A stretch of 8,121 nt of DNA, from the NCBI GenBank assembly GCA_009702955.1, contig WLHA01000040.1, forward strand, positions 1 to 8,121, written 5' to 3'. The translations under genes were made by a program, and so were the position numbers. Of this stretch, positions 1-6,199 are shown in pieces. The notes beneath the pieces were generated by a model, which did not search any database, had not been told where the DNA came from, and was given only the letters and a program-made list of their open reading frames with translations. Origin of the DNA: Actinomycetota bacterium. Lineage in GTDB: Bacteria > Actinomycetota > Acidimicrobiia > IMCC26256. How positions within the stretch are numbered: position 1 is the stretch's first letter; each line of letters begins with the position of its first letter.

Positions 1-1744
1 CGATAGTTGATGGAGCGGTCTCGCCGAGTCCCTCAAGAAGTCCGATCACACCGACAACCGGCGTTGGGTCAATATCGACACCGCTTGATTCATTGTAGAA
101 AGAGACGTTTCCACCGATGACGGGAAGCCCAAGGGCTCGACACGCCTCGCTCATTCCATCCACTGCCTCAGAGAACTGCCACATCACCTCAGGGTGCTCA
201 GGGTTTCCGAAGTTAAGGCAATTGACCAACGCCATCGGACGCGCACCAGAGCAGGCAACGTTGCGAGTTGCCTCAAGCACAACAAGCTTTGATCCAGTGC
301 GCGGATCGAGTGCGACTTGGCGAGCCTTGCCATCGACACTAAGGGCAAGGGCGCGCCCTGGCGCCTCCTTGATCCTCAGAACCGAGGCGTCGCCACCCGG
401 GCCGCTCACTGTATTAAGGAAGAGTTGGTGGTCATATTGACGCCACACCCAAGACTTATCTGCAATGTTCAGCGAGCCAAGTAGAGAGAGCAGTTCGCTC
501 GAGAGGTCAGTTCCATCTGGGAATCGCTCAAGTAGTACTCGGCCGGGATCATCCGCTTGTCGCTCTGCCAAATCACTTGGGGCCTGCATCGGGCGGTGAT
601 AGGTAGGGCCATCGCCGAGGCTCTCTACAGGTACATCTGCGAGAGGTGCGAGGGCTGAAGCGTCTGCATTCTCACCAGCATCGAACTTGCCGTCGTAGAC
701 GCGGAAGCGTCCGGTATCCGTGACTACTCCAATAACGTTTGCTCGAACCTCCCAGCGAGCGCTTAGCGCTAGCACTGCATCGAGATTTGCTGGCTCAACA
801 ATTGCCAGCATTCGCTCTTGACTCTCAGAGGTCATCACCTCGACAGCATTCATGCCGGGCTCGCGTCGGGCAACGCGCGCTATATCTACATCCATTCCAT
901 TGCCTGCTTTAGCAGCGGTCTCTGATGTAGCGCAGGAGATTCCGGCGGCTCCTAGGTCTTGAACTCCTACCGCCAATCCGCGGTCAAGGAGCTCGAGGCA
1001 GGCCTCAATGAGTTTCTTCTCCTCAAACGGGTCCCCTACCTGCACTGAAGGCCTCTTAGTCTCGGAGCCCTCTTGAAAACCTGCCGAGGCGAGAACGCTT
1101 GCGCCGCCGATTCCATCACGCCCTGTTGACGCGCCTAGCAAAACGGCGAGGTTTCCGACACCCTCAGCAGTTGCAAGCACAAGTCGATCCTGGGGAAGAA
1201 TTCCGAGACAGAAAACATTTACAAGTGGGTTACCGCGGTAGCAGTCATCAAACACGACCTCGCCACCAACTGTAGGAACTCCCACTGCATTGCCGTAACC
1301 ACTAATTCCGGAGACGACGCCCTCAAATAGGAAACGCGTGCGCGCATCGTCGAGTGTTCCGAATCTCAGCGGATCCATTAACGCAATGGGGCGCGCACCC
1401 ATCGAGAAGATGTCGCGAATAATTCCGCCTACTCCAGTTGCCGCACCCTGGCGCGGCTCAATTGCAGAGGGATGATTGTGACTCTCAATGCGAACGGCTA
1501 CAGCTAAGCCGTCGCCAACATCAATTACTCCGGCGCCCTCACCCGGCCCAACCAATACCCAAGGTGCCTCAGTTGGGAAGCGCCCAAGGTGGACCTTCGA
1601 AGACTTATAGGAGCAGTGCTCACTCCACATCACTGCATACATCGCGAGCTCGAGTTCGGATGGCTCACGCTCTAAAAGCGCAATGATTCTCTCGAGCTCA
1701 TCATCAGTGAGCCCGAGTTGTCTGTGGATTGGTTCAGCAGTCAC
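1..1744 (-). CDS. purL: Phosphoribosylformylglycinamidine synthase subunit PurL (small, three-component type), 3' end cut by window edge
   Basis: PurL is the ATP-dependent amidating subunit of cytosolic FGAM synthase: FGAR + ammonia + ATP gives FGAM (step 4 of IMP synthesis), with ammonia supplied by PurQ and the complex bridged by PurS. The frame stays open from the GTG at 1744 to the left edge (581 codons); small PurL is usually about 730-760 aa, so roughly the last fifth is missing. Visible motifs: SEHCSYKSSK (41-50), ESHNHPSAIEP (87-97), GAATGVGGIIRD (100-111), TGRDGIGGA (207-215), TSESQERM (305-312), then the second AIRS-like half with LNFGNPEHPEV (510-520) and GGNVSFYNES (544-553). There is no N-terminal extension like that of the large single-chain enzyme, in keeping with purS and purQ nearby. 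The start is uncertain: GTG 1744 gives the family-like opening VTAEPIHRQLGLTDDE but has no Shine-Dalgarno; an in-frame ATG at 1771 would add nine residues but has AGGAGG directly abutting it. The family identification is secure. Confidence 0.97.
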   Translation of the reverse strand, partial: MTAEPIHRQLGLTDDELERIIALLEREPSELELAMYAVMWSEHCSYKSSKVHLGRFPTEAPWVLVGPGEGAGVIDVGDGLAVAVRIESHNHPSAIEPRQGAATGVGGIIRDIFSMGARPIALMDPLRFGTLDDARTRFLFEGVVSGISGYGNAVGVPTVGGEVVFDDCYRGNPLVNVFCLGILPQDRLVLATAEGVGNLAVLLGASTGRDGIGGASVLASAGFQEGSETKRPSVQVGDPFEEKKLIEACLELLDRGLAVGVQDLGAAGISCATSETAAKAGNGMDVDIARVARREPGMNAVEVMTSESQERMLAIVEPANLDAVLALSARWEVRANVIGVVTDTGRFRVYDGKFDAGENADASALAPLADVPVESLGDGPTYHRPMQAPSDLAERQADDPGRVLLERFPDGTDLSSELLSLLGSLNIADKSWVWRQYDHQLFLNTVSGPGGDASVLRIKEAPGRALALSVDGKARQVALDPRTGSKLVVLEATRNVACSGARPMALVNCLNFGNPEHPEVMWQFSEAVDGMSEACRALGLPVIGGNVSFYNESSGVDIDPTPVVGVIGLLEGLGETAPSTI

Positions 1745-1751
1745 AGTCCCG

Positions 1752-1757
1752 AGGTTA
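1752..1757 (-). promoter_or_regulatory. Possible -10 box for a leaderless purL transcript
   Basis: On the minus strand TAACCT fits the loose actinobacterial -10 form TAnnnT and ends 7 nt before the GTG at 1744, the spacing expected if transcription begins at the start codon itself. The GTG has no Shine-Dalgarno, which fits leaderless translation. No convincing -35 hexamer lies 16-19 nt upstream. A six-base match of this kind is weak evidence. Confidence 0.22.
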
Positions 1758-1808
1758 CCCGAGCAGAGCATCCTCCTCGGGGGCCGTAGCCCCGCCGGCC
1801 CTAGGCAT
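1755..1808 (-). other. Possible 17-codon leader ORF ahead of purL
   Basis: On the minus strand an ATG at 1808 is preceded by GGAG with a 6-nt spacer (1815-1818), a good ribosome binding site. The frame reads MPRAGGATAPEEDALLG and stops at TAA 1757-1755, 10 nt before the purL GTG. A second ATG at 1820 would add MEKK but has no binding site. Termination this close to a start that lacks its own Shine-Dalgarno could couple translation of purL to the leader. The peptide shows no run of one amino acid that would suggest classical attenuation. A frame of this length can arise by chance. Confidence 0.2.
1780..1801 (-). promoter_or_regulatory. Two mutually exclusive GC-rich hairpins in the purL leader
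   Basis: In the minus-strand RNA, GGGGC-UACG-GCCCC (1793 to 1780) is a 5-bp stem closed by C(UACG)G, a member of the very stable UNCG tetraloop class. The same bases can instead pair GGGCCG (1801-1796) with CGGCCC (1786-1781) across a 9-nt loop. The structures compete for the same 3' arm, which lies directly upstream of an AGGAGG sequence (1777-1772). There is no U-tract after it in the minus direction, so it does not look like a terminator for purL. In the plus direction it is followed by a T-rich stretch, but nothing known is transcribed into it. The regulatory role is inferred. Confidence 0.35.
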
Positions 1809-1838
1809 TTTCTTCTCCATAAAGGGGCGTACTTATTT

Positions 1839-1848
1839 CCTATATAGG
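1839..1848. promoter_or_regulatory. 10-bp palindrome in the divergent intergenic region (possible operator or core promoter element)
   Basis: CCTATATAGG is a perfect palindrome between the divergent purL and plus-strand gene. Its TATATA core could be a -10 element on either strand, or the whole could be a protein site. I found no good -35 hexamer 16-19 nt away in either direction, so I cannot assign it to one gene. Confidence 0.25.
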
Positions 1849-1925
1849 CCGTGATAGAACCTAATCATCTTCATAATTGACTGCATACCGTCACTTGCCC
1901 TCAAGTCATACCTCATACCAACCGC

Positions 1926-1930
1926 AAGGA
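1926..1930 (+). promoter_or_regulatory. Ribosome binding site of the plus-strand gene
   Basis: AAGGA lies 8 nt before the ATG at 1939, a normal Shine-Dalgarno distance. It supports this start and supports the gene being translated. A TTGACT resembling a -35 box lies at 1877-1882, but no matching -10 is found at normal spacing. Confidence 0.55.
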
Positions 1931-1938
1931 CCACCTAA

Positions 1939-2370
1939 ATGGCTGCGCCTAAGAAGCCCTCGAAAATTTCAGATGAGCACAAGGTAAAACTTGCTGCCGG
2001 GCGCGACCAGAGTCGCAGCGTTGCGCGTTACCTCGAGGCGCTAGAGACACACCGACCAAAGCAGGGCCGCAAGCGCAGTGCGGAGACCGTCGCGAAGCAA
2101 CTGAGCGCTACTGAGCTCTCCTTGAAGGGTGCCACCGGAATCACCCGCCTTGAACTCCTCCAGGCCCAGCGCGATCTAAAGGCCGAGGCCGAGAGACTCT
2201 CCGACTCTGTTGATATTGCTGCCCTTGAAGCTGCCTTCGTGAAGGTTGCTCGAGCATACGGTGAGCGCAAAGGAATCAACTATGGAACATGGCGCGACTT
2301 TGGTGTAGCGGCTGATGTCCTAAAGAAGGCAGGGATAGCCCGCACTAGAAGTACAGGCGCCACTAAATAG
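1939..2370 (+). CDS. Small basic protein of unknown function, 143 aa
   Basis: I cannot give a function. The reading frame has its own ribosome binding site, an ATG start and a TAG stop. The protein has no cysteine, no signal peptide and no membrane segment, so it should be cytosolic and soluble. The N-terminal 50 residues are rich in Lys and Arg (KKPSK at 5-9; KQGRKR at 41-46), followed by stretches that look helical (about 46-61, 68-88, 92-108), the middle ones rich in Glu, Arg and Leu and perhaps coiled. The C-terminal block ERKGINYGTWRDFGVAADVL (109-128), followed by KKAGI, looks like the conserved core: small, aromatic and compact, as in a short nucleic-acid-binding or helix-turn-helix-like fold. 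I recall similar small proteins ending in a YSERKGISYxxWRxxGV-type block from actinobacterial genomes annotated only as hypothetical; this is recollection, not a search. It stands alone on its strand, divergent from purL and convergent with pyrE. DNA or RNA binding is inference from charge and shape. Confidence 0.82.
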   Translation: MAAPKKPSKISDEHKVKLAAGRDQSRSVARYLEALETHRPKQGRKRSAETVAKQLSATELSLKGATGITRLELLQAQRDLKAEAERLSDSVDIAALEAAFVKVARAYGERKGINYGTWRDFGVAADVLKKAGIARTRSTGATK

Positions 2371-2380
2371 CGACGAGATC

Positions 2381-2404
2381 AAACCGCTAAGTATGTAGCA
2401 GTTT
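2381..2404. terminator. Likely bidirectional terminator between the unknown gene and pyrE
   Basis: The 33-nt space between two convergent stop codons contains an inverted repeat, AAACCGCTA (2381-2389), loop AGTATG, TAGCAGTTT (2396-2404). In plus-strand RNA there is one C-A mismatch and the stem runs into UUUU (2402-2405). In minus-strand RNA the mismatch becomes a G-U pair, giving a 9-bp stem ending in GGUUU. The A-rich and T-rich flanks suit termination from both sides, although neither U-tract is long. Confidence 0.5.
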
Positions 2405-2958
2405 TACGAACCGAACTCATGCCCCACATCGGGAGCATTGAGCACAGGAAAGTAAGGGATCGAGCGAGCTGCAAGCAGCGCTCCGAGCTCTCCACCACGA
2501 TCTAGAAGCACGGTCGCTCCTGCGATGATGCAGCCGAGCTCCTCGAGGGCATCGACCGCCTCAATCAGCGACCCTCCACTTGTTGCAGTGTCTTCAACAA
2601 CGAGCACCCGCTCGCCTGGGGATACTGGTCCGGCAATTCGGCCCCCGATGCCATGACCCTTGGGCTCTTTGCGAACCGCGAATGAGCGCTTCCCAGAGGC
2701 GAGAGCAACTGAGAGAGCCACAGGTACCGCACCGACTACCAAGCCACCAGCAGCATCGAACTCGCAGCCACCGCTTGCCTCAATTGTCTCAAGGATTGCC
2801 TTGCCGATTAGCTCAAAGCAATCGCCGCGAAATGTAACTGCACGGCCATCGAGATACCACTTTGATGTACGCCCTGACGCAAGAGTGAACTCTCCCTCTC
2901 GAATCCCATGCTCTTTAAATACCTCAACTAGTGCGGCCTGATGCGGGCGAAGTGCCAT
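2404..2958 (-). CDS. pyrE: Orotate phosphoribosyltransferase
   Basis: PyrE joins orotate to PRPP to give OMP and pyrophosphate, the fifth step of UMP synthesis, in the cytosol. The 184-residue product is a normal length for a type I phosphoribosyltransferase. Visible marks: the N-terminal hood with FTLASGRTSKWYLDGR (24-39), which includes the OPRT pattern SGxxSxxYxDxR and so separates it from other PRTases; the mobile catalytic loop RKEPKGHG (96-103), with the Lys and His that orotate PRTases use; and the PRPP-binding motif VLVVEDTATSGGS (118-130), with the acidic pair Glu122-Asp123. It follows purQ after 46 nt, on the same strand. GGA about 7 nt upstream of the ATG is only a weak ribosome binding site. 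It is a pyrimidine gene at the tail of a purine operon, possibly because both pathways draw on PRPP. The following convergent hairpin probably ends the transcript. Confidence 0.95.
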   Translation of the reverse strand: MALRPHQAALVEVFKEHGIREGEFTLASGRTSKWYLDGRAVTFRGDCFELIGKAILETIEASGGCEFDAAGGLVVGAVPVALSVALASGKRSFAVRKEPKGHGIGGRIAGPVSPGERVLVVEDTATSGGSLIEAVDALEELGCIIAGATVLLDRGGELGALLAARSIPYFPVLNAPDVGHEFGS

Positions 2959-3004
2959 CTAAATATCCGTTCGATTGTGGGTAAATATTTTAGAGATAGA
3001 ACGC
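2959..3004 (-). promoter_or_regulatory. AT-rich spacer between purQ and pyrE with a possible hairpin and -10-like box
   Basis: This is the only real gap inside the operon. On the minus strand it holds TAAAAT, five of six matches to the TATAAT consensus, but no -35 at normal spacing. It also holds CTAAAATAT and ATATTTAG, which can pair with one bulged A across an 18-nt loop; the second arm touches the pyrE ATG. Either an internal promoter or a weak translational hairpin is possible. All the pairs but two are A-U, so the hairpin would be unstable. Confidence 0.25.
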
Positions 3005-3706
3005 TTATCCGCGGCTTGCAGCAGATGTAGCGCTCGGCCCTGAGAGCGCACTTGCGACGATCGATTGAAGCATCACCGCTCCATCCGACGATCCAAGTAC
3101 TGACTCGATTGCGCGCTCGGGGTGCGGCATGAGCCCAACAACGTTGCGAGCCTCGTTGCATATTCCCGCGATGGAGTCGATGCTGCCGTTTGGGTTCTCT
3201 AGATAACGAACTACGACTCGATCTTCATCGCGTAGCGCGCTAAGCGTCTCCGCACTACAGGTGTAGTTACCTTCAAAATGATTAATCGGTATCTCAAGTA
3301 AGTCGCCGACTCTGGCTTGATTAGTGAGAGGCGTCGCTGTGGTCTCAACCCGAAGAGTGACGCTCTTACATAGAAATTTGAGGCCGGCATTCTTCTGGAG
3401 TGCCCCGGGGAGCAGGCCGGACTCACAGAGAATCTGGAATCCGTTGCAGATTCCAACCACTGGGCCACCATCTTGAGCGAATCTCCCCAGTGACTCCATT
3501 ACGGGGGAAAACTGGGCGATTGCACCGGTTCTCAGATAATCGCCGTGTGCGAATCCTCCAGGAAGAATTACCGCATCTACACCTTGGATGCTCTCATCAG
3601 CGTGGAAGAGAGTTACGGCCTCGGCACCAAAATACTCAAGCGCATAGATCGCATCGAGTTCACAGTTGGTTCCAGGAAATACAACTACACCAACTCTCGG
3701 CGCCAT
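3005..3706 (-). CDS. purQ: Phosphoribosylformylglycinamidine synthase glutaminase subunit PurQ
   Basis: PurQ hydrolyses glutamine and passes the ammonia to PurL within the PurS/PurQ/PurL complex (FGAR to FGAM). It is a class I glutamine amidotransferase of 233 aa, close to the usual 220-235. The N-terminal strand carries PGTNCELDA (11-19), followed by GGFAHGDYLRTGAIA (50-64). The nucleophile is Cys87 in GICNGFQIL (85-93), and the His/Glu of the triad lie in MPHPERA (193-199; His195, Glu197). INHFEGNY (141-148) and NPNGSIDSIAGI (171-182) are typical of the family. The ATG shares one base with the purS stop (TGATG), so translation is probably coupled; there is little Shine-Dalgarno of its own. 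The last dozen residues, rich in Ser and Ala, extend past the usual end and are probably disordered. Its partner PurL is encoded beyond the plus-strand gene. Confidence 0.97.
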   Translation of the reverse strand: MAPRVGVVVFPGTNCELDAIYALEYFGAEAVTLFHADESIQGVDAVILPGGFAHGDYLRTGAIAQFSPVMESLGRFAQDGGPVVGICNGFQILCESGLLPGALQKNAGLKFLCKSVTLRVETTATPLTNQARVGDLLEIPINHFEGNYTCSAETLSALRDEDRVVVRYLENPNGSIDSIAGICNEARNVVGLMPHPERAIESVLGSSDGAVMLQSIVASALSGPSATSAASRG

Positions 3707-3966
3707 CAGCCTGCGAACTCCGCGAGGTGAATCTCGAAGGCCTCAATCACTGTATTTGCAAGTAGGCGTTCGCACATCTCCACAACCTGCGATCTCGCGG
3801 TTGCTTCATCTGGCGCAGTTACCTCAAGGCGAATTGATTTACCGACGCGCACCCGAGTCACATTCGTGTAGCCAAGCGACGGGAGTGCGCGTTCTACGGT
3901 CACACCTTGAGGATCAAGGATTCCTGGCAGGTGCGTTATCTCTATTCGTGCTTCATATCGAGCCAT
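3706..3966 (-). CDS. purS: Phosphoribosylformylglycinamidine synthase subunit PurS
   Basis: PurS is the small structural subunit that docks PurQ onto small PurL and permits ammonia channelling. The 86-aa product is the usual size (about 80-85). It opens MARYEARIEITHLPGILDPQ, with the family hallmark ILDPQG (16-21), then ALPSLGY (27-33) and the basic strand VTRVRVGKSIRLEV (36-49); it ends with the helix carrying CERLLANTVIEAFEI (65-79). The frame is open 30 codons further upstream, to an ATG at 4056 inside purC, but that extension resembles nothing in the family. The chosen ATG at 3966 lies 10 nt after the purC stop, with AAGG (3975-3978) at an 8-nt spacing. The stop overlaps the purQ start by one base. 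The gene is small but certain, given the neighbours and motifs. Confidence 0.95.
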   Translation of the reverse strand: MARYEARIEITHLPGILDPQGVTVERALPSLGYTNVTRVRVGKSIRLEVTAPDEATARSQVVEMCERLLANTVIEAFEIHLAEFAG

Positions 3967-3976
3967 GCTCTGAACC

Positions 3977-4855
3977 TTACCCGCCATACCAGTCAGAGAA
4001 CCGAAGGCCTGTGAGTCGCTCGTAGGCCTCGATGTAGCGCCCGCGCGTGCCCTCAATTACCTCGGAGGGAACAGGCGGTGCCGGAGGCTCTTGGTTCCAG
4101 CCAATTGCGAGGTAGTGATCGCGCACGTACTGCTTGTCGAAAGAGGGAGGGCTGCCCCCAGGTGCATATGACTCCCCGGGCCAGTAGCGAGAGGAGTCAG
4201 GGGTTAGAACCTCATCGATTAGTAGCAGGCTGCCATCAGGCCTCAGCCCAAACTCAAGTTTTGTATCAGCGAGAATGATCCCCCGCTCCTTGGCCATAGC
4301 CGCTCCGCGTGCGTAGACCGCGAGGGTGACGCTGCGTATCTCCTCAAATCGATCTTCGCCGACTAACTCGATCGCCTCTGCATCTGTCATCGGCATGTCA
4401 TGACCAAAATCGGGCTTTGTTGTGGGCGTAAATATCGGCTCTGGTAACTCTGATGCCTCGAGCAATCCACTCGGCATTGATCGCCCCTGCACCGTGGTGC
4501 TCCCCGAGTATTCCTTCCACGCGCCGCCAAACAAGTAGCCACGTGCAATGCACTCCATGCGAACGGGAGTGGTGCGCTCAACCAAAGTTGCTCGCCCAGC
4601 GAACTCCGGGCCAACACCTTCTGGGAACCCACTCGGATCGACTGCTATCACATGGTTATCGATGAGATCCGAGGTTGCTTCAAACCAGTAACTGCTAATC
4701 GCCGTAAGCACTCGCCCCTTGTCCGGCACTGGTGACGGAAGAATCACATCAAAAATTGAGAGCCGATCGGTTGCGACCATAAGCAAACGATCACTACCGG
4801 CATCGTAGAGATCGCGAACCTTGCCTGAGTACAGATGAGGCAGTTCGATGCTCAT
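3977..4855 (-). CDS. purC: Phosphoribosylaminoimidazole-succinocarboxamide synthase (SAICAR synthetase)
   Basis: PurC couples CAIR to aspartate using ATP to give SAICAR, step 7 of IMP synthesis. At 292 aa it belongs to the longer form of the family (about 290-300 aa) rather than the roughly 240-aa enterobacterial form. Motifs in order: GKVRDLYD (11-18) for ATP binding, DRLSIFD (30-36), LPSPVPDKG (39-47), ECIARGYLFGGAWKEY (101-116), TPTTKPDFGHD (143-153), GIILADTKLEFG (192-203) and LIDEVLTPDSSRYWP (212-226). These cover both the nucleotide and the CAIR/Asp pockets. The start ATG overlaps the purB stop as ATGA (4-nt overlap), and no clear Shine-Dalgarno precedes it, so translation should be coupled to purB. 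It directly precedes purB's step in the pathway, since SAICAR is PurB's substrate. Confidence 0.97.
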   Translation of the reverse strand: MSIELPHLYSGKVRDLYDAGSDRLLMVATDRLSIFDVILPSPVPDKGRVLTAISSYWFEATSDLIDNHVIAVDPSGFPEGVGPEFAGRATLVERTTPVRMECIARGYLFGGAWKEYSGSTTVQGRSMPSGLLEASELPEPIFTPTTKPDFGHDMPMTDAEAIELVGEDRFEEIRSVTLAVYARGAAMAKERGIILADTKLEFGLRPDGSLLLIDEVLTPDSSRYWPGESYAPGGSPPSFDKQYVRDHYLAIGWNQEPPAPPVPSEVIEGTRGRYIEAYERLTGLRFSDWYGG

Positions 4856-6198
4856 GACGCTGGGGGAAGTAAAGGTGATGGCGAAGAGAGCGGAGCTGCA
4901 AGCGTCGCGTCAAGAGACTCGAAGGTTCGCGATACGTTGCTTAGGGCCTTCTTCAGGTCGAAGCAGGCAGTAAGAGTCGCTTGGTCAAGCTTGGCTGCAA
5001 CCTCAGGGTCTGAGCTCAACACGTCAATAAAGGGCCGACGCTCATCCCATGTCGCCATGGCGTTGCGCTGCACTAATCGGTAGGCATCGTCACGCGAGAG
5101 GCCGGACTCCACAAGTGCAAGTAACACTGGCTGGCTAAACACAAGCCCGTAAGACGCGTTGAGATTCTCAATCATGCGCTCTGGATAGACAACAAGCCCA
5201 TCTACGAGTCGCTCCATTTGAAACAGCATGTAATGGGCAAGGATGCATGAGTCAGGGAGAATCACTCGCTCAACAGAGGAGTGTGAAATATCGCGCTCGT
5301 GCCAGAGAGCAACATTCTCTAGGCCAGCCTGAAGGTTTCCTCGTAGCACGCGAGCCAATCCACAGAGTTGCTCACTCTTCACAGGGTTGCGCTTATGCGG
5401 CATCGCAGACGAACCCTTCTGCTTGCCAGCACGGAATGGCTCCTCCGCCTCGCGCAGCTCAGTGCGCTGTAGGTGACGAATCTCCAATGCAAAGGCCTCG
5501 ATGCTTGCCCCAACCGATGCACACGCGTAGAGCAACTCTGCGTGTCGATCACGCGCGAGCACTTGAGTCGCTGGCACCGGCGTGAGCCCCAGGGTGGCGC
5601 ATACCGATTTCTCAATCGATGGATCAATGTTTGAGTACGTACCAACCGCACCAGAGAGTTTGCCGACTGCAATAGCGTGACGTGCGCGGGTGAGGCGCTC
5701 GCGGTCGCGGCGAACCTGCAGTGCCCAGAGCGCAATTTTTGCCCCGAAGGTAGTTGGCTCGGCGTGAATCCCATGGGTGCGCCCTACCATCGCGGTATCG
5801 CGAAACTCGTGTGCGCGCCTCGCGATTGTGGTCTCCAATTTCTCTGCTGCTGCGAGCAAGAGATCTGCGGCACGCGTCAACTGAAGCGACAATGCGGTAT
5901 CTACGACATCTGATGACGTGAGGCCAAAGTGCACCCACGCTCCCTCGGGCTGACCGACTCGTTCCTGAACGATGTCGACAAAAGCAGCAACGTCGTGCTC
6001 AGTAATCGCCTCGCGCTCCTCAATAGCAGCTACGTCAAAACCAGCGCGTTCGCGTACAGCGCGTGCGGCGTCTGCGGGCACTACGCCTAGAGCGGCCCAT
6101 CCTTCAGTAGCAAGTATCTCTACCTCAAGCCAGGCGCCAAACTTTGCGTCGTCAGTAAAGAGTGCAGCCATCTCTGGGCGTGAGTAACGGGGAATCAT
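4852..6198 (-). CDS. purB: Adenylosuccinate lyase
   Basis: PurB removes fumarate twice in the pathway: from SAICAR to give AICAR, and from adenylosuccinate (made by PurA) to give AMP. The 448-aa protein is of ordinary length for the fumarase/aspartase superfamily. The superfamily signature GSSAMPHKRNP (262-272) carries the flexible-loop catalytic serine. His68 (ITEHDV), His90 (WVH before FGLTSSDVVDT, 91-101) and His142 (GRTHGIHAEPTTFG, 139-152) match the known active-site histidines of Bacillus PurB. The start ATG at 6198 is one base after the purD stop, and AGAGG at 6205-6209 inside the end of purD gives a 6-nt spacer, so this start is well supported. The C-terminal tail (about 434-448) is rich in Ser and Pro and probably disordered. 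The end overlaps purC by 4 nt. Confidence 0.98.
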   Translation of the reverse strand: MIPRYSRPEMAALFTDDAKFGAWLEVEILATEGWAALGVVPADAARAVRERAGFDVAAIEEREAITEHDVAAFVDIVQERVGQPEGAWVHFGLTSSDVVDTALSLQLTRAADLLLAAAEKLETTIARRAHEFRDTAMVGRTHGIHAEPTTFGAKIALWALQVRRDRERLTRARHAIAVGKLSGAVGTYSNIDPSIEKSVCATLGLTPVPATQVLARDRHAELLYACASVGASIEAFALEIRHLQRTELREAEEPFRAGKQKGSSAMPHKRNPVKSEQLCGLARVLRGNLQAGLENVALWHERDISHSSVERVILPDSCILAHYMLFQMERLVDGLVVYPERMIENLNASYGLVFSQPVLLALVESGLSRDDAYRLVQRNAMATWDERRPFIDVLSSDPEVAAKLDQATLTACFDLKKALSNVSRTFESLDATLAAPLSSPSPLLPPAS

Positions 6199-6199
6199 T

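Noticed and set aside
117..440. Plus-strand open frame inside purL
   Set aside because: It is antisense to conserved PurL sequence, has no ribosome binding site and its composition does not resemble a real protein.
1781..1815. Rho-independent terminator on the plus strand (GC hairpin followed by ATTTTCTTCT)
   Set aside because: No plus-strand gene lies upstream of it; only antisense purL would be terminated. The T-tract is 5 nt away from the stem and interrupted.
1745..1938. Purine riboswitch ahead of purL
   Set aside because: I could not find the paired helices and conserved core of the purine or PRPP/ppGpp aptamers; the region has only short local hairpins.
3967..4056. N-terminal extension of purS starting at 4056
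   Set aside because: The extra 30 codons lie inside the end of purC, have no family similarity, and the ATG at 3966 has a better binding site and the canonical start.
5247..5774. Long open frames overlapping purB on both strands
   Set aside because: They are shadows of the purB frame, whose catalytic motifs are intact throughout.
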